Assembly (NCBI GenBank): GCA_027076405.1
Contig: JALTJN010000379.1
Location: 1-64,000 of the forward strand
Source: Chromatiales bacterium
GTDB lineage: Bacteria > Pseudomonadota > Gammaproteobacteria > UBA6429
Direction of reading: 5' to 3'
DNA length: 64,000 nt
Under the pieces are notes generated by a model that worked only from the letters and a program-made list of their open reading frames with translations, searched no databases and was not told the DNA's origin. This document shows positions 35,645 to 44,534 of this stretch, one piece after another; the first letter of the stretch is position 1; each line of letters starts with the position of its first letter. Position numbers and translations under genes: made by a program.

Positions 35645-37097
35645 CTTTCATTGTCAGCATGGCATCTATATCAATGTGTTGTAACATTTCGCTTGCTAAT
35701 CTATCCAGTTCCTTTTCTCTTAAATCATCGTAATCAAAGTCCTCTATATCCTTTAATCCTGCCCAGCTTAGTAAACTGTGCAGCGCTGTTTCTTTATCAA
35801 AAAGCCCGTGTAAATAAGTGCCTAAAATTTGGTTGTCTTCTGAAATAACGCCATCAGTTTTATCACTAAGTTGTACTGCCGGGTTATCTAAAGCCGGCCC
35901 TTTTGATATCCCCATGTGAATTTCATAACCTGAAACGGCAGCGTTGTCCCAGATAAAGTTACCATCAACCCGGGTTAATTGCTTTTGATTTTCCAATATT
36001 GTTTCAAAATTAAGTAAACCTAATCCATCACCGCTTCCAGCCGGGCCTTCAATACCTTGTGGATCATGAAGTTTTTTTCCAAGCATTTGATAACCGCCAC
36101 AGATACCAATAACTTTACCGCCATAACGCAAATGTTTTTGAATATGTTCCTGCCAGCCTTGTTGTCTTAACCAGTCAAGGTCAGACTGTACACTTTTACT
36201 ACCAGCGAGAATAATGACATCTGCTTGCGGTTTAATTTGTCCCGCAGCAATAAATTGCAAGTTAACCTGTGGGTGTAACCGTAAGGCATCGAGATCAGTG
36301 TGATTGGCGATATGAGGAAAAACGGGGACAACAATATTGATAACATGTTGTGTAGGATCAATAACCTGTTCAATACTGACACTGTCTTCGGCTTCAAGAT
36401 GAAAGCCTTTTAAATAAGGTAATACACCAAAAACTTTTTTATCTGTTTTTTCTTCTAACCAGTCCAGCCCCGATTGTAATAGAGAAATATCACCGCGAAA
36501 GCGGTTAATAATAAAACCTGATGTACGTTGTTGTTCTGACGCTGACAATAAATCTAAGGTACCAACTAAATGTGCAAATACACCACCACGATCAATATCA
36601 GCTACAATAATAACGGGGCAATCCACTTCTTCAGCAAAGCCCATATTGGCGATATCACGATCACGCAGATTAATCTCGGCCGGACTGCCTGCACCTTCTA
36701 CTATGATCCAGTCATACTGTTCCTTTAACCGGCTATATGATTCAAGAACCGCCTTCATCGCGGTAGGTTTATAATTATGATAATCAACGGCTTCGAGGTT
36801 GGATACAGCATGACCATGAATAATCACCTGCGCACCTGTATCAGAATTTGGTTTAAGTAAAACGGGGTTCATATCAGTATGGGGCTCTAGTCCGGCTGCT
36901 TGTGCCTGGGCTGCCTGAGCACGTCCGATTTCACCGCCATCAATCGTTACCGCACTATTTAATGCCATGTTCTGCGGTTTGAAAGGAACAACTTTTTCAC
37001 CACGATTTTTAAGTATTCGACATAGTCCTGCAACAAGAGTGCTTTTACCCGAGTCTGATGTTGTGCCCTGAATCATGATTGTGCGAGTTTGTTTCAT
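35634..37097 (-). CDS. cobQ: cobyric acid synthase
   Basis: 487 residues. N-terminal ATPase part with [16 protein letters not shown]-terminal glutamine amidotransferase part with the nucleophile Cys in [10 protein letters not shown] and the His in GTYLHGLFD. It amidates four carboxyl groups of adenosylcobyrinic acid a,c-diamide. It is convergent with cobS and stands alone on this strand here. Confidence 0.96.
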   Translation of the reverse strand: MKQTRTIMIQGTTSDSGKSTLVAGLCRILKNRGEKVVPFKPQNMALNSAVTIDGGEIGRAQAAQAQAAGLEPHTDMNPVLLKPNSDTGAQVIIHGHAVSNLEAVDYHNYKPTAMKAVLESYSRLKEQYDWIIVEGAGSPAEINLRDRDIANMGFAEEVDCPVIIVADIDRGGVFAHLVGTLDLLSASEQQRTSGFIINRFRGDISLLQSGLDWLEEKTDKKVFGVLPYLKGFHLEAEDSVSIEQVIDPTQHVINIVVPVFPHIANHTDLDALRLHPQVNLQFIAAGQIKPQADVIILAGSKSVQSDLDWLRQQGWQEHIQKHLRYGGKVIGICGGYQMLGKKLHDPQGIEGPAGSGDGLGLLNFETILENQKQLTRVDGNFIWDNAAVSGYEIHMGISKGPALDNPAVQLSDKTDGVISEDNQILGTYLHGLFDKETALHSLLSWAGLKDIEDFDYDDLREKELDRLASEMLQHIDIDAMLTMKVKN

Positions 37098-37413
37098 CAG
37101 ACTATTCTGGCATTTTTAACTCATAAAGGACATAAAGAATTTTAAGCTTAGCTATTTTTATAAGTTGTGTTGTTATTAAGGATTAATTGACTGATTTTTT
37201 TATATGGTCGTCGGCCTGAGGGCGGACCTACATGACTCGCTTAAGGTAGGTCGGTCTTCAGGCCGACGCGGTGATGAGAATGCCATAGTTGTTGTTTGAT
37301 TTTGTCGGCCTAAAGGCTCGACCTACAGAATTATGATGGAATTAATACCTAGGGTGTCTAATTAAGTAGGCAAAACTCTGTGTTCCCGGTGGTCAATCAT
37401 TTAAAATAGCAGT
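37098..37413. other. 316-bp gap with three REP hairpins
   Basis: No gene is seen. It holds three GTAG-type REP hairpins in 37209-37326. The divergent promoters for cobQ and cbiB should also lie here but cannot be placed with confidence. No cobalamin riboswitch is recognisable. Confidence 0.7.
37209..37326. repeat. three GTAG-type REP hairpins, two forming a REPIN
   Basis: Hairpins at about 37209-37231 (ending CCTAC), 37246-37274 (GTAGGTCGG...CCGACGCGGTGA) and 37304-37326 (ending CCTAC). The second and third are inverted relative to each other, as in REPINs. The CGCGGTGA tail after the second is shared with the copy at 56996. Confidence 0.8.
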
Positions 37414-38364
37414 ATGTTAATTTCACTATCCATTATTGCTGCACTTTTACTCGATTCTGTGTTTGGCGAACCTAAACGCTGGCATCCGCTGGTGGGCTTT
37501 GGCAATGCTGTGAGCTGGCTAGAGCGGAAGCTGAATAAATTTACTCACTTACATAAGAGAATGGCCTATCTTATGGGCGGGATAGCCTGGGGATTGATGG
37601 TGATGCCTTTTGTGGTTTTAGTCTGGATGCTTAGTCAGCTTCAATTTCAGAATCAGTCTGAACAAATGTATTTTAATTTTATTATTGGAGTTATATTTTT
37701 AACCTTTTCTCTTGGGACTAAAAGTCTGATGCAACATGCCCGAGCTGTAAGTCAGGCGTTAGCGCAGCAAGATATTGACTTAGCCAGAAAAAAGGCAGGC
37801 ATGATCGTGAGTCGCGATACAACACAGAGTGATGAAACGGCGCTGACAAAAGCAACGATTGAATCAGTATTAGAAAATGGCAGTGATGCTATTTTCGCTG
37901 CCATCTTCTGGTTTGTTTTATTCGGTGCTCCTGGCGTGATATTTTATCGTTTAGCAAATACCCTTGATGCCATGTGGGGATATAAAACAGAAAGATTTAC
38001 CTATTTTGGCTGGGTGGCAGCACGAATAGACGATGTCCTTAACTGGTTACCTGCACGTTTAGCCGCAGCGAGTTATGCTCTAGCGGGCAAGACGTATAAC
38101 GCACTATTGTGCTGGTTTAAACAAGCAAAGCTCTGGCATGGTATTAATCCCGGTGTGGTTATGGCGAGTGGTGCAGGAGCATTACAAATCTTGTTAGGCG
38201 GTACTGCACGTTATCATGGTCAGGATATAAAAAGACCAATACTGGGTTCAAACAGAGAGCCGAAAATAACAGACATCGAACGATCAATAAAATTAGTGTA
38301 TAAAAGTATCTTTATCTGGGTTGTCATCATTGCAGAAGGAGAATACCTCATTGCCTGGAAATAA
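37414..38364 (+). CDS. cbiB: adenosylcobinamide-phosphate synthase
   Basis: 316 residues, several membrane spans. DSVFGEPKRWHPLVGFGN near the start, SRDTTQSDE and NWLPARLAAASYALAG are CbiB (CobD in Pseudomonas naming) features. It attaches aminopropanol phosphate to cobyric acid. It overlaps the next gene. Confidence 0.95.
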   Translation: MLISLSIIAALLLDSVFGEPKRWHPLVGFGNAVSWLERKLNKFTHLHKRMAYLMGGIAWGLMVMPFVVLVWMLSQLQFQNQSEQMYFNFIIGVIFLTFSLGTKSLMQHARAVSQALAQQDIDLARKKAGMIVSRDTTQSDETALTKATIESVLENGSDAIFAAIFWFVLFGAPGVIFYRLANTLDAMWGYKTERFTYFGWVAARIDDVLNWLPARLAAASYALAGKTYNALLCWFKQAKLWHGINPGVVMASGAGALQILLGGTARYHGQDIKRPILGSNREPKITDIERSIKLVYKSIFIWVVIIAEGEYLIAWK

Positions 38365-39415
38365 AGAATTTATACCTCGCGGACTGAAGCATGGTGGCAG
38401 AATTAAATCTGCTGCTGAAAAATATGCTATTGCAGAAAAGGACTGGTTAGATCTATCTACAGGTTTAAATCCTAACGGCTGGAAGGTTGCAAATATCCCC
38501 GCATCAGTATGGCAAACTTTACCCGAAGATGATGATGGCTTACAAAAAGTTGCCTGCAGCTATTATGGTTGTGATTATTGTTTACCCGTTTCCGGTTCAC
38601 AAGCTGCAATACAGATTTTACCTAGTTTACGCTCTTTATCTAAAGTGGGTGTACTTTCACCAGCTTACGCAGAGCATGAGCATAACTGGCAACAAGCAGG
38701 GCATCATGTTGTTCTGTTAACAATGGCTGATGTGGATAACAGAATTAATGAGCTGGATGTGCTTGTTGTTATAAATCCTAATAACCCGACAGGTGAACTT
38801 ATTGCAGCAGATAAATTATTAAAGTGGCATCAAAAATTATCCACTAAAGGTGGCTGGTTAATCATTGATGAAGCCTTTATGGACGTAACACCTGAATATA
38901 GTCTTTTATCCAGAGGGATTAAACCGGGTTTAATTGTGTTGCGTTCATTAGGAAAGTTTTTTGGTCTGGCAGGAATACGCTGCGGATTTGTAATAACCGA
39001 CAAGGAACTTTTACAGCGTATAGCAGATAAAACAGGCCCCTGGTCATTAAGCGGACCAACACGTTATATTGCAAAACAGGTATTACAAGATAAAAGCTGG
39101 CACAAAATATATAAAGAAAAATTACAAAACGCCAGTCAATATTTGAGTGATATACTCACTCAACACTCATTAACACCGAATAATGGAACGGCTTTATTTC
39201 AATGGTTAAGCCATCCGCAAGCAAATGATATATTTGAAGCGTTAGCGCAACAGGGAATATTAATTCGATTATTTGAAGGTAAGATGCCAAGCTTACGTTT
39301 TGGCTTACCTGCAAACAAACAACAATGGTTACGTTTAGAGAGAGCTTTAACAAATCTCTCGAGTTTAATTAAAACAACAGAAGTTAAAAATGAGAAAGAC
39401 AAGACACATGTTTAA
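38351..39415 (+). CDS. cobD: threonine-phosphate decarboxylase (PLP enzyme)
   Basis: About 354 residues. The start proposed is a TTG at 38351 with AGGAG at 38337-38341, inside the end of cbiB; in-frame TTGs at 38321 and 38330 are alternatives and no ATG is near. Fold-type I aminotransferase motifs are LSTGLNPNGW, NPNNPTGE, IDEAFMD and the PLP lysine region RSLGKFFGLAGIR. It makes aminopropanol phosphate for CbiB. It overlaps btuF. Confidence 0.92.
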   Translation: MPGNKEFIPRGLKHGGRIKSAAEKYAIAEKDWLDLSTGLNPNGWKVANIPASVWQTLPEDDDGLQKVACSYYGCDYCLPVSGSQAAIQILPSLRSLSKVGVLSPAYAEHEHNWQQAGHHVVLLTMADVDNRINELDVLVVINPNNPTGELIAADKLLKWHQKLSTKGGWLIIDEAFMDVTPEYSLLSRGIKPGLIVLRSLGKFFGLAGIRCGFVITDKELLQRIADKTGPWSLSGPTRYIAKQVLQDKSWHKIYKEKLQNASQYLSDILTQHSLTPNNGTALFQWLSHPQANDIFEALAQQGILIRLFEGKMPSLRFGLPANKQQWLRLERALTNLSSLIKTTEVKNEKDKTHV

Positions 39416-40280
39416 ATATTTAAGTTTTATATTTATCGTTTCAGGCTGGTTGACTTCGGCTTATGCCGAGGTAAGTGTTATTGATGATAAAGGTAATAAG
39501 GTTACTTTAACGCAATCTGCAAAGCGTATTATTAGTCTTGCTCCCCACGTGACAGAATCGCTATTTGCTGCAGGTGCTGGTGATAAAATTATAGGGGCGG
39601 TAAATTACAGCGATTATCCCGAAGCTGCAAAAAAAATCCCCCGGGTCGGCGGCTACCCATCAGCTGATCTGGAAAAAATTATTTCTCTGAAACCGGATTT
39701 AGTTATTGCTTGGCCTTCAGGAAATAATCTCAAGCAGGTTGATAAATTAAGTGTCTTTGGTATTAAAGTTTTTATGAGTGAGCCACGTTATCCTCAGGAT
39801 ATTGCTAAAACAATACAGCGTTTCGGTGTCTTAGCCGGAACAGAGACAGTCGCAAATAAAGCTGCTCATGATTTTCTAGAGCATTATCAGCGATTAAAAA
39901 CTGAATATTCACAAAAGAAGAAAGTAAAAGTTTTTTATCAGATATGGAATAAACCAATAATGACGATTAATGGTAAACATTTAATATCTGAAATTATTAG
40001 TTTGTGTGGAGGTGTAAATGTATTTGCAAACCTTAAAACGTTAACGCCAAATATTTCATTTGAATCGGTATTAGCTTCAAGGTCTGAAGTCATTGTTTCC
40101 GGAGGAATGGGTAAAGCGCATCCGGAATGGGTGGAGGAATGGCGTCCATGGTCTGATTTACCTGCGGTTAAAAATAATCACCTTTACTTTATTGACCCTG
40201 CATTAATGCAAAGGGTTGGGCCTCGTATACTTTATGGTGCAGATAAGTTATGCGAGTTACTTGAAAAAGCAAGAAAGTAA
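39390..40280 (+). CDS. btuF: cobalamin-binding periplasmic protein BtuF (copy 1)
   Basis: 296 residues with a signal peptide (ending AYA) and the BtuF/helical-backbone fold: RIISLAPHVTESLFAAGAG, VGGYPSADLEKIISLKPDLVIAW, QRVGPRILYGADKL. It would deliver cobalamin or cobinamide to BtuCD. It is encoded apart from BtuCD, at the end of the cbiB-cobD unit. A second such protein is at 52656-53474. Confidence 0.9.
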   Translation: MRKTRHMFKYLSFIFIVSGWLTSAYAEVSVIDDKGNKVTLTQSAKRIISLAPHVTESLFAAGAGDKIIGAVNYSDYPEAAKKIPRVGGYPSADLEKIISLKPDLVIAWPSGNNLKQVDKLSVFGIKVFMSEPRYPQDIAKTIQRFGVLAGTETVANKAAHDFLEHYQRLKTEYSQKKKVKVFYQIWNKPIMTINGKHLISEIISLCGGVNVFANLKTLTPNISFESVLASRSEVIVSGGMGKAHPEWVEEWRPWSDLPAVKNNHLYFIDPALMQRVGPRILYGADKLCELLEKARK

Positions 40281-40281
40281 C

Positions 40282-41049
40282 TTAAAGGGTGCTTTGTATT
40301 TCTTTTAGTTTTTTCACTTCTATACCAGACTTTGTCGCTAACTCAATTGCTCTTGCTAAACGTGCAGGAGCAGAACGTCCCATACACATATGTGCCAAAT
40401 CGCCATCAATGCCCGCTTTAAACCCTTTTAATAGGGTATCTCGATTAAGTTCATGTCCCACTAAGGTTGCTTGTATATCCATGACTTCATTTGCCACCTC
40501 AATGGCAAGATCATAATGATTATTCCACAGGTCTTCAACATTCCCTTTTGTAATTAGTCCTGCGATATTCGTTGTTAGAATATAAACATTTTTAATTAAC
40601 AACTCTTCTTCCATTTTATCTGCGGAAGAAACTTCACGCGCGGGAATATCCAGAGTGGCTAATGCATTAACCAGTAAAGCAGCATTAGGTCCAAAACAGG
40701 GTGAAGGAATAAGGACTTTTGAATCTTGTCCTTTTTTCTTTTCAAACCACACGGAGATAATAGTTGGTTGCTTAAAATTATGTGGTTCCCAGTCTCGTGG
40801 CAATAATTCATTCTGCAATAAAGTGATACGATCTTTCCATATGTCAGGAAGATTTTCTAAACAAGCTTGTAAATCACTTTCACCAACCGATACCAACACC
40901 ATAGCAGGAGCGGGTATTTCTTTTGATAATTCATTTAAATCAGTTTTACGTGAGGCAGGGTAAACAGGATGCCCGAGCTTTAAAATAGCACGAGCAAAGA
41001 CACTGCCCATTTCTCCGAGACCAATAACAATAATAGGTTTTTTAATCAT
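40282..41049 (-). CDS. NAD(P)-binding protein, ketopantoate-reductase-like
   Basis: 255 residues. A Rossmann start, VIGLGEMGSVFARAILKLGHP, is followed by VLVSVGESDLQACLENL and a helical C-terminal half with NVYILTTNIAGLITKGNV. The layout resembles PanE/ApbA-type oxidoreductases but the substrate is not clear. Its 3' end meets that of btuF at a distance of 1 nt. Confidence 0.65.
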   Translation of the reverse strand: MIKKPIIVIGLGEMGSVFARAILKLGHPVYPASRKTDLNELSKEIPAPAMVLVSVGESDLQACLENLPDIWKDRITLLQNELLPRDWEPHNFKQPTIISVWFEKKKGQDSKVLIPSPCFGPNAALLVNALATLDIPAREVSSADKMEEELLIKNVYILTTNIAGLITKGNVEDLWNNHYDLAIEVANEVMDIQATLVGHELNRDTLLKGFKAGIDGDLAHMCMGRSAPARLARAIELATKSGIEVKKLKEIQSTL

Positions 41050-41120
41050 TCTACAATTATATAATATTAAAATAAAAAAAGAGTGCTTGCTGAGTGCAGT
41101 TCACTTAAAAATTTTGTATA

Positions 41121-41143
41121 CCCCCTCCTTTGGGAGAGGGGTA
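41121..41143. repeat. CCCCTCTCCC-type hairpin
   Basis: A short palindrome, ACCCCCTCC-TTT-GGGAGAGGGGT with one bulged A, related to the pair at 49102-49207. It lies just downstream of the minus-strand barrel gene and could aid termination, though no strong T tract follows. Confidence 0.6.
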
Positions 41144-41151
41144 CATTATTT

Positions 41152-41946
41152 TTAATAGTTGTTTGCAAAATAGACACTTATTCCAAAATTTGGACTTGCG
41201 TTTGTTAAACCTTTTAAAGCGGTTAGAGTTGTTGACCAGCCTTCAGGATTTTTCCATGTTACAAAAGCGCTAATTTGTTGTAGATTCTCACTGCCTTCAA
41301 TTGTTGCTTTACGATAGTCATAGCTAAAACCTGAATTTTGTAACTTGCTGTTTTTAAACATAAATCCAACAGTTCCATAAGGAACATCTTTGTACGTTGT
41401 ACTGCTTGTATCACCGGTTACTACATAACCAATCGTAAAAAAAGGTGATACAGTATTATTACCAATGACACCATCAAGTTGTAAGTAGTAGTCATTTTGA
41501 CCTGTTCCTAATCCCTTACTTGCATCGGCTGTACCGAGCTTTACTTTTGTTGTGACTTCAAAAAAATTGTTTCCAGGAAAGAAGCCATAACCAATACTTC
41601 CGGTTACATCACCTAAGCCTGAGTTAACCACAGTGCTTGTTGTCGAAGCACCACTGCCACCGCCGCCAAAAGATCCCTGACTAAAATTAGAAAATGAGCC
41701 ACTTGTTCCCGGTACTACGGTTCCGTTACCGGTTACGCGAATGTACGGGATGGTTAAATTAAGGTTCCATGCGCCATCAATACGATTAAATGTAAATGGT
41801 ATATTTTCTACTTTGGTTGAAACATCCTGCCCATAATCACCAATCGAGTAGTCATATCCAGTTGTAAATGTTGTTGTTGCTGCAAAAGTGGGAGCTGTTA
41901 AAAAAGCAGCTAAAATTGTTGTCACTTTTAAGGTATTAAGCTTCAT
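41152..41946 (-). CDS. outer-membrane beta-barrel-like protein
   Basis: 264 residues with a signal peptide ending TFA and alternating short beta stretches. It contains a Gly/Ser linker (GSFGGGGSGAS) and GLGDVTGSIGYGFF, resembling small OMPs annotated as transporters or DUF3187-like proteins. It ends ISVYFANNY, an aromatic end as expected of a barrel. Function unknown. Confidence 0.65.
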   Translation of the reverse strand: MKLNTLKVTTILAAFLTAPTFAATTTFTTGYDYSIGDYGQDVSTKVENIPFTFNRIDGAWNLNLTIPYIRVTGNGTVVPGTSGSFSNFSQGSFGGGGSGASTTSTVVNSGLGDVTGSIGYGFFPGNNFFEVTTKVKLGTADASKGLGTGQNDYYLQLDGVIGNNTVSPFFTIGYVVTGDTSSTTYKDVPYGTVGFMFKNSKLQNSGFSYDYRKATIEGSENLQQISAFVTWKNPEGWSTTLTALKGLTNASPNFGISVYFANNY

Positions 41947-42026
41947 TAGATTTATTTCTCCAGTTCAGGATGAAAGAAGGGACGTACGAGACGCCCCTTT
42001 AATTTCAGAATAGCAAAAAATGTGAA

Positions 42027-42455
42027 TTAACGAAAATTTGCTCGAGTTGGGCGTTGTGGCATTGATGGACGTTCCATTCTAGTTGGGCGACTCATATTGC
42101 TTGGGCGTTCCATTTTAGTCGGACGTTCCATTGACATATTGCGACCACGTTGCTCCATATTTTTACCAAATTCACGTGCTTTTTGTTGATGTTCTGCTGC
42201 ATTTTCACGAGCCATTGTTTCATGCTCATCTGGATTGGATGCACGATTTTCTTCAGCATTTTTAGCACGAATTCGTGCTTGTGTTTCAGTCATTGCTGCA
42301 TGATCTCGTGCAGACATTTCTGACTGTGAGAGCTGGATTTGAGCACCTGATACATTAGATCTTGCTTCGTGATTTGCTTCATCGGCTATAGCAGCACCAG
42401 ATGCCATAATGAATAACATTGAAAGTTTGATAGCAGATTTTTTAGTAAAGTTCAT
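42027..42455 (-). CDS. small exported Arg/Met/Pro-rich protein
   Basis: 142 residues with a signal peptide ending AIA (about residue 24). The mature part is charged and helical (ARDHAAMTETQARIRAKNAEE), then changes to short repeats of RPTxMERPS type. No family is recognised. It is divergent from the DUF6502 gene across two operator-like palindromes, which suggests shared control. Confidence 0.65.
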   Translation of the reverse strand: MNFTKKSAIKLSMLFIMASGAAIADEANHEARSNVSGAQIQLSQSEMSARDHAAMTETQARIRAKNAEENRASNPDEHETMARENAAEHQQKAREFGKNMEQRGRNMSMERPTKMERPSNMSRPTRMERPSMPQRPTRANFR

Positions 42456-42488
42456 GATAGTCGTCCTCTTTTTAGTTTAAAACAACAT

Positions 42489-42540
42489 GTGGGAAATATT
42501 CCCACTCGATAAAGCTATATTATGTGGTAATTTTTCCCAC
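42489..42540. promoter_or_regulatory. twin 17-bp palindromes, candidate operators
   Basis: GTGGGAAATATTCCCAC (42489-42505) is a palindrome with 7-bp arms. GTGGTAATTTTTCCCAC (42524-42540) is the same site with one arm mismatch. Centres are 35 bp apart. They lie between two divergent genes and look like paired sites for a dimeric regulator. Confidence 0.6.
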
Positions 42541-42630
42541 GTCAAGCTATAATTACTGTAATAGCAAAGAAAGTTGTGAAATTTGATGTTTTACGGCTTT
42601 AAAATCACAAAATGAGTAAAAATTGTCACT

Positions 42631-43488
42631 ATGAGTAGTCAAAATTACAATCAGAGTTCAGAAATCTTGTTAAAAGCCGTGAGTTGGTTGTGTAAGCCTT
42701 TAATCCACCTCTTGATCTCAAATGGGATTACTTTTCCTCAGTTTCGAGATTTATTAAAAGGTTTGTATGTGAATGTTGCTGAGCAGGATTTACTTTGTAA
42801 AGGTAAGGATGTGAGTGACAGCCGGCTTTTTATATTAACGGGTGTACATCGCAAAGATATTAAGCGTTTACGGCAAATGTCGGCAGATGAAAATCTGCAA
42901 ATCTCTCAAACGAGCAGTTTAGGGGGGGCGATTGTTGCTCGTTGGTTAGATGTTGCCGATTTTCTTGATGATAAAGGAGAACCTCGTTGTTTATCTCGTA
43001 ATAGCAAAAATGATTTAGCGGGCTTTGAACAGCTAGTCACTGAAGTGAGCAAAGATGTTCGACCTCGTGCTATTCTGGATGAGTGGCTACATTCAGGAAT
43101 TGTATCAATTAATGAACAGGATGAGATTTGCTTGAATCAGAAGGCATTTGTACCTTCGAAAAATTTTAATGATCAGTCTTTTTATTTAGCACGTAATGTT
43201 CATGATCATATTGCAGCCTGTGAAAATAATATGCTATCAACTAATCCTCCTATGTTGGAGCGTAGTGTTTATTATTCTTCTTTAACGCCAGAGTCTGTTC
43301 AGAAGCTGAAAAATATGACACAAAAGGAAGGAGCTGATTTGTTACAAAAAATTAATCATGAGGCAATGCAACTTCAAAAGCAGGATGAAACTAAAGAAGA
43401 AGCGAATCAAAGAATGCGCTTTGGTTGTTACTGGTATGATGAAGAGCAAAATAAGTCGTTTATAAAAGATAAGGAGTCAAATTCATGA
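42631..43488 (+). CDS. DUF6502 family protein
   Basis: 285 residues. SLGGAIVARWLDVADFLDDKG and DVRPRAILDEWLHSGIV are the family's conserved blocks. The N-terminal part (ISNGITFPQFRDLLKGLYVNVAE, GVHRKDIKRLR) looks like a helix-turn-helix. It may regulate its own locus. It overlaps the DUF5666 gene by 4 nt, a recurring pair in my recollection of the families. Confidence 0.8.
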   Translation: MSSQNYNQSSEILLKAVSWLCKPLIHLLISNGITFPQFRDLLKGLYVNVAEQDLLCKGKDVSDSRLFILTGVHRKDIKRLRQMSADENLQISQTSSLGGAIVARWLDVADFLDDKGEPRCLSRNSKNDLAGFEQLVTEVSKDVRPRAILDEWLHSGIVSINEQDEICLNQKAFVPSKNFNDQSFYLARNVHDHIAACENNMLSTNPPMLERSVYYSSLTPESVQKLKNMTQKEGADLLQKINHEAMQLQKQDETKEEANQRMRFGCYWYDEEQNKSFIKDKESNS

Positions 43489-44531
43489 AACCGATAAAAC
43501 TTTGGTATCTGTTGGTTGGCTTTTTATTACTCATGCCATTATTTTCTTGTGGTAGTAACCCAGGTTATAAAACAAACTCGCAATTGAGTCAGTATTCGGG
43601 AGAGGGTGAAAGTGGTATTGGTGGAACAGGTATACTTGCAAATAGCTCGGGTATTGGAGGTACAGGGATCATTGGAGAAATCACAGGCTTTGGCAGTATT
43701 TTTGTTAATGGTGTTGAGGTAGAAGTTGATTCAAAGACTAAATTGTATGTTGATGGAAAAAAAGTTAAACAGCATCATTTTGCGCGCGGCGAGGTTGTTG
43801 TTCTTCGAACTGAAAAGAATAATAAACTGAATGTTGGTAAAGAAATTTATATTCGCCATGAGGTTGTTGGTAAGGTAGAAAAAATTAGTTCTCACAAGAA
43901 AAGCTTTATTATTTTAGGGCAACGTATTGATGGTAAGTCATTATCATCATTACCTAAAGTGGGGAAACATATTCGAGTAAGTGGTTTTCGAGATAATACA
44001 GGGACTATTCATGCTCGTTATATTAGCGAGAGTCGTGGTTACGAACAAAATATGATCCGCGGCAAACTAAAAATGGAAAATAATAAATGGTATATCGGAG
44101 AGCAGGAAATAACCGCACCTAAATCCAGTCAGATAAAAGTCGGTAGTGTGGTTCGTATACGTGGGGCTTTGAAAAATAAGGTATTCCAAGTTCAAAGCTT
44201 AGAACGATTAACTCGCCTGCCCTTTAGTCAACCGGTGAAAAATATTTTAATACAAGGGTTTATACAAAAGAGTGGTGCTCAGCAATATAATATTGCTGAC
44301 TATGGTTTTACTATTCGTTCAAAAAAGCAGCCACTCGTGAAGAAAGTGGAAGCCATTATGTATTTACAAAAAATGAATCGCCATGCCTGGCGACTTGAAA
44401 AGGTATTGAATAAACAACGACTTCCGGTAGGGGCTGCATTCCCTGCTATGCTTCAGAATAGAATACAACAACCTGTACGACCGATGGTTTCACCACAGCC
44501 GTTTTCTATGCCTAATCGATTTTTTAGGTAA
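43485..44531 (+). CDS. DUF5666 domain exported lipoprotein-like protein
   Basis: 348 residues. The signal sequence ends LMPLFSCGSNP, so Cys22 may be lipid-modified. GIGGTGI repeats lead into EITGFGSIFVNGVEVEVDSKT, the DUF5666 hallmark, with small beta domains repeated after it. It is encoded with DUF6502 and facing an MFS gene. Function unknown. Confidence 0.8.
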   Translation: MKPIKLWYLLVGFLLLMPLFSCGSNPGYKTNSQLSQYSGEGESGIGGTGILANSSGIGGTGIIGEITGFGSIFVNGVEVEVDSKTKLYVDGKKVKQHHFARGEVVVLRTEKNNKLNVGKEIYIRHEVVGKVEKISSHKKSFIILGQRIDGKSLSSLPKVGKHIRVSGFRDNTGTIHARYISESRGYEQNMIRGKLKMENNKWYIGEQEITAPKSSQIKVGSVVRIRGALKNKVFQVQSLERLTRLPFSQPVKNILIQGFIQKSGAQQYNIADYGFTIRSKKQPLVKKVEAIMYLQKMNRHAWRLEKVLNKQRLPVGAAFPAMLQNRIQQPVRPMVSPQPFSMPNRFFR

Positions 44532-44534
44532 AGG

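Noticed and set aside
40282..41049. Naming this gene panE
   Set aside because: Only the Rossmann start is clear; catalytic Lys and Glu of ketopantoate reductase could not be placed with confidence.
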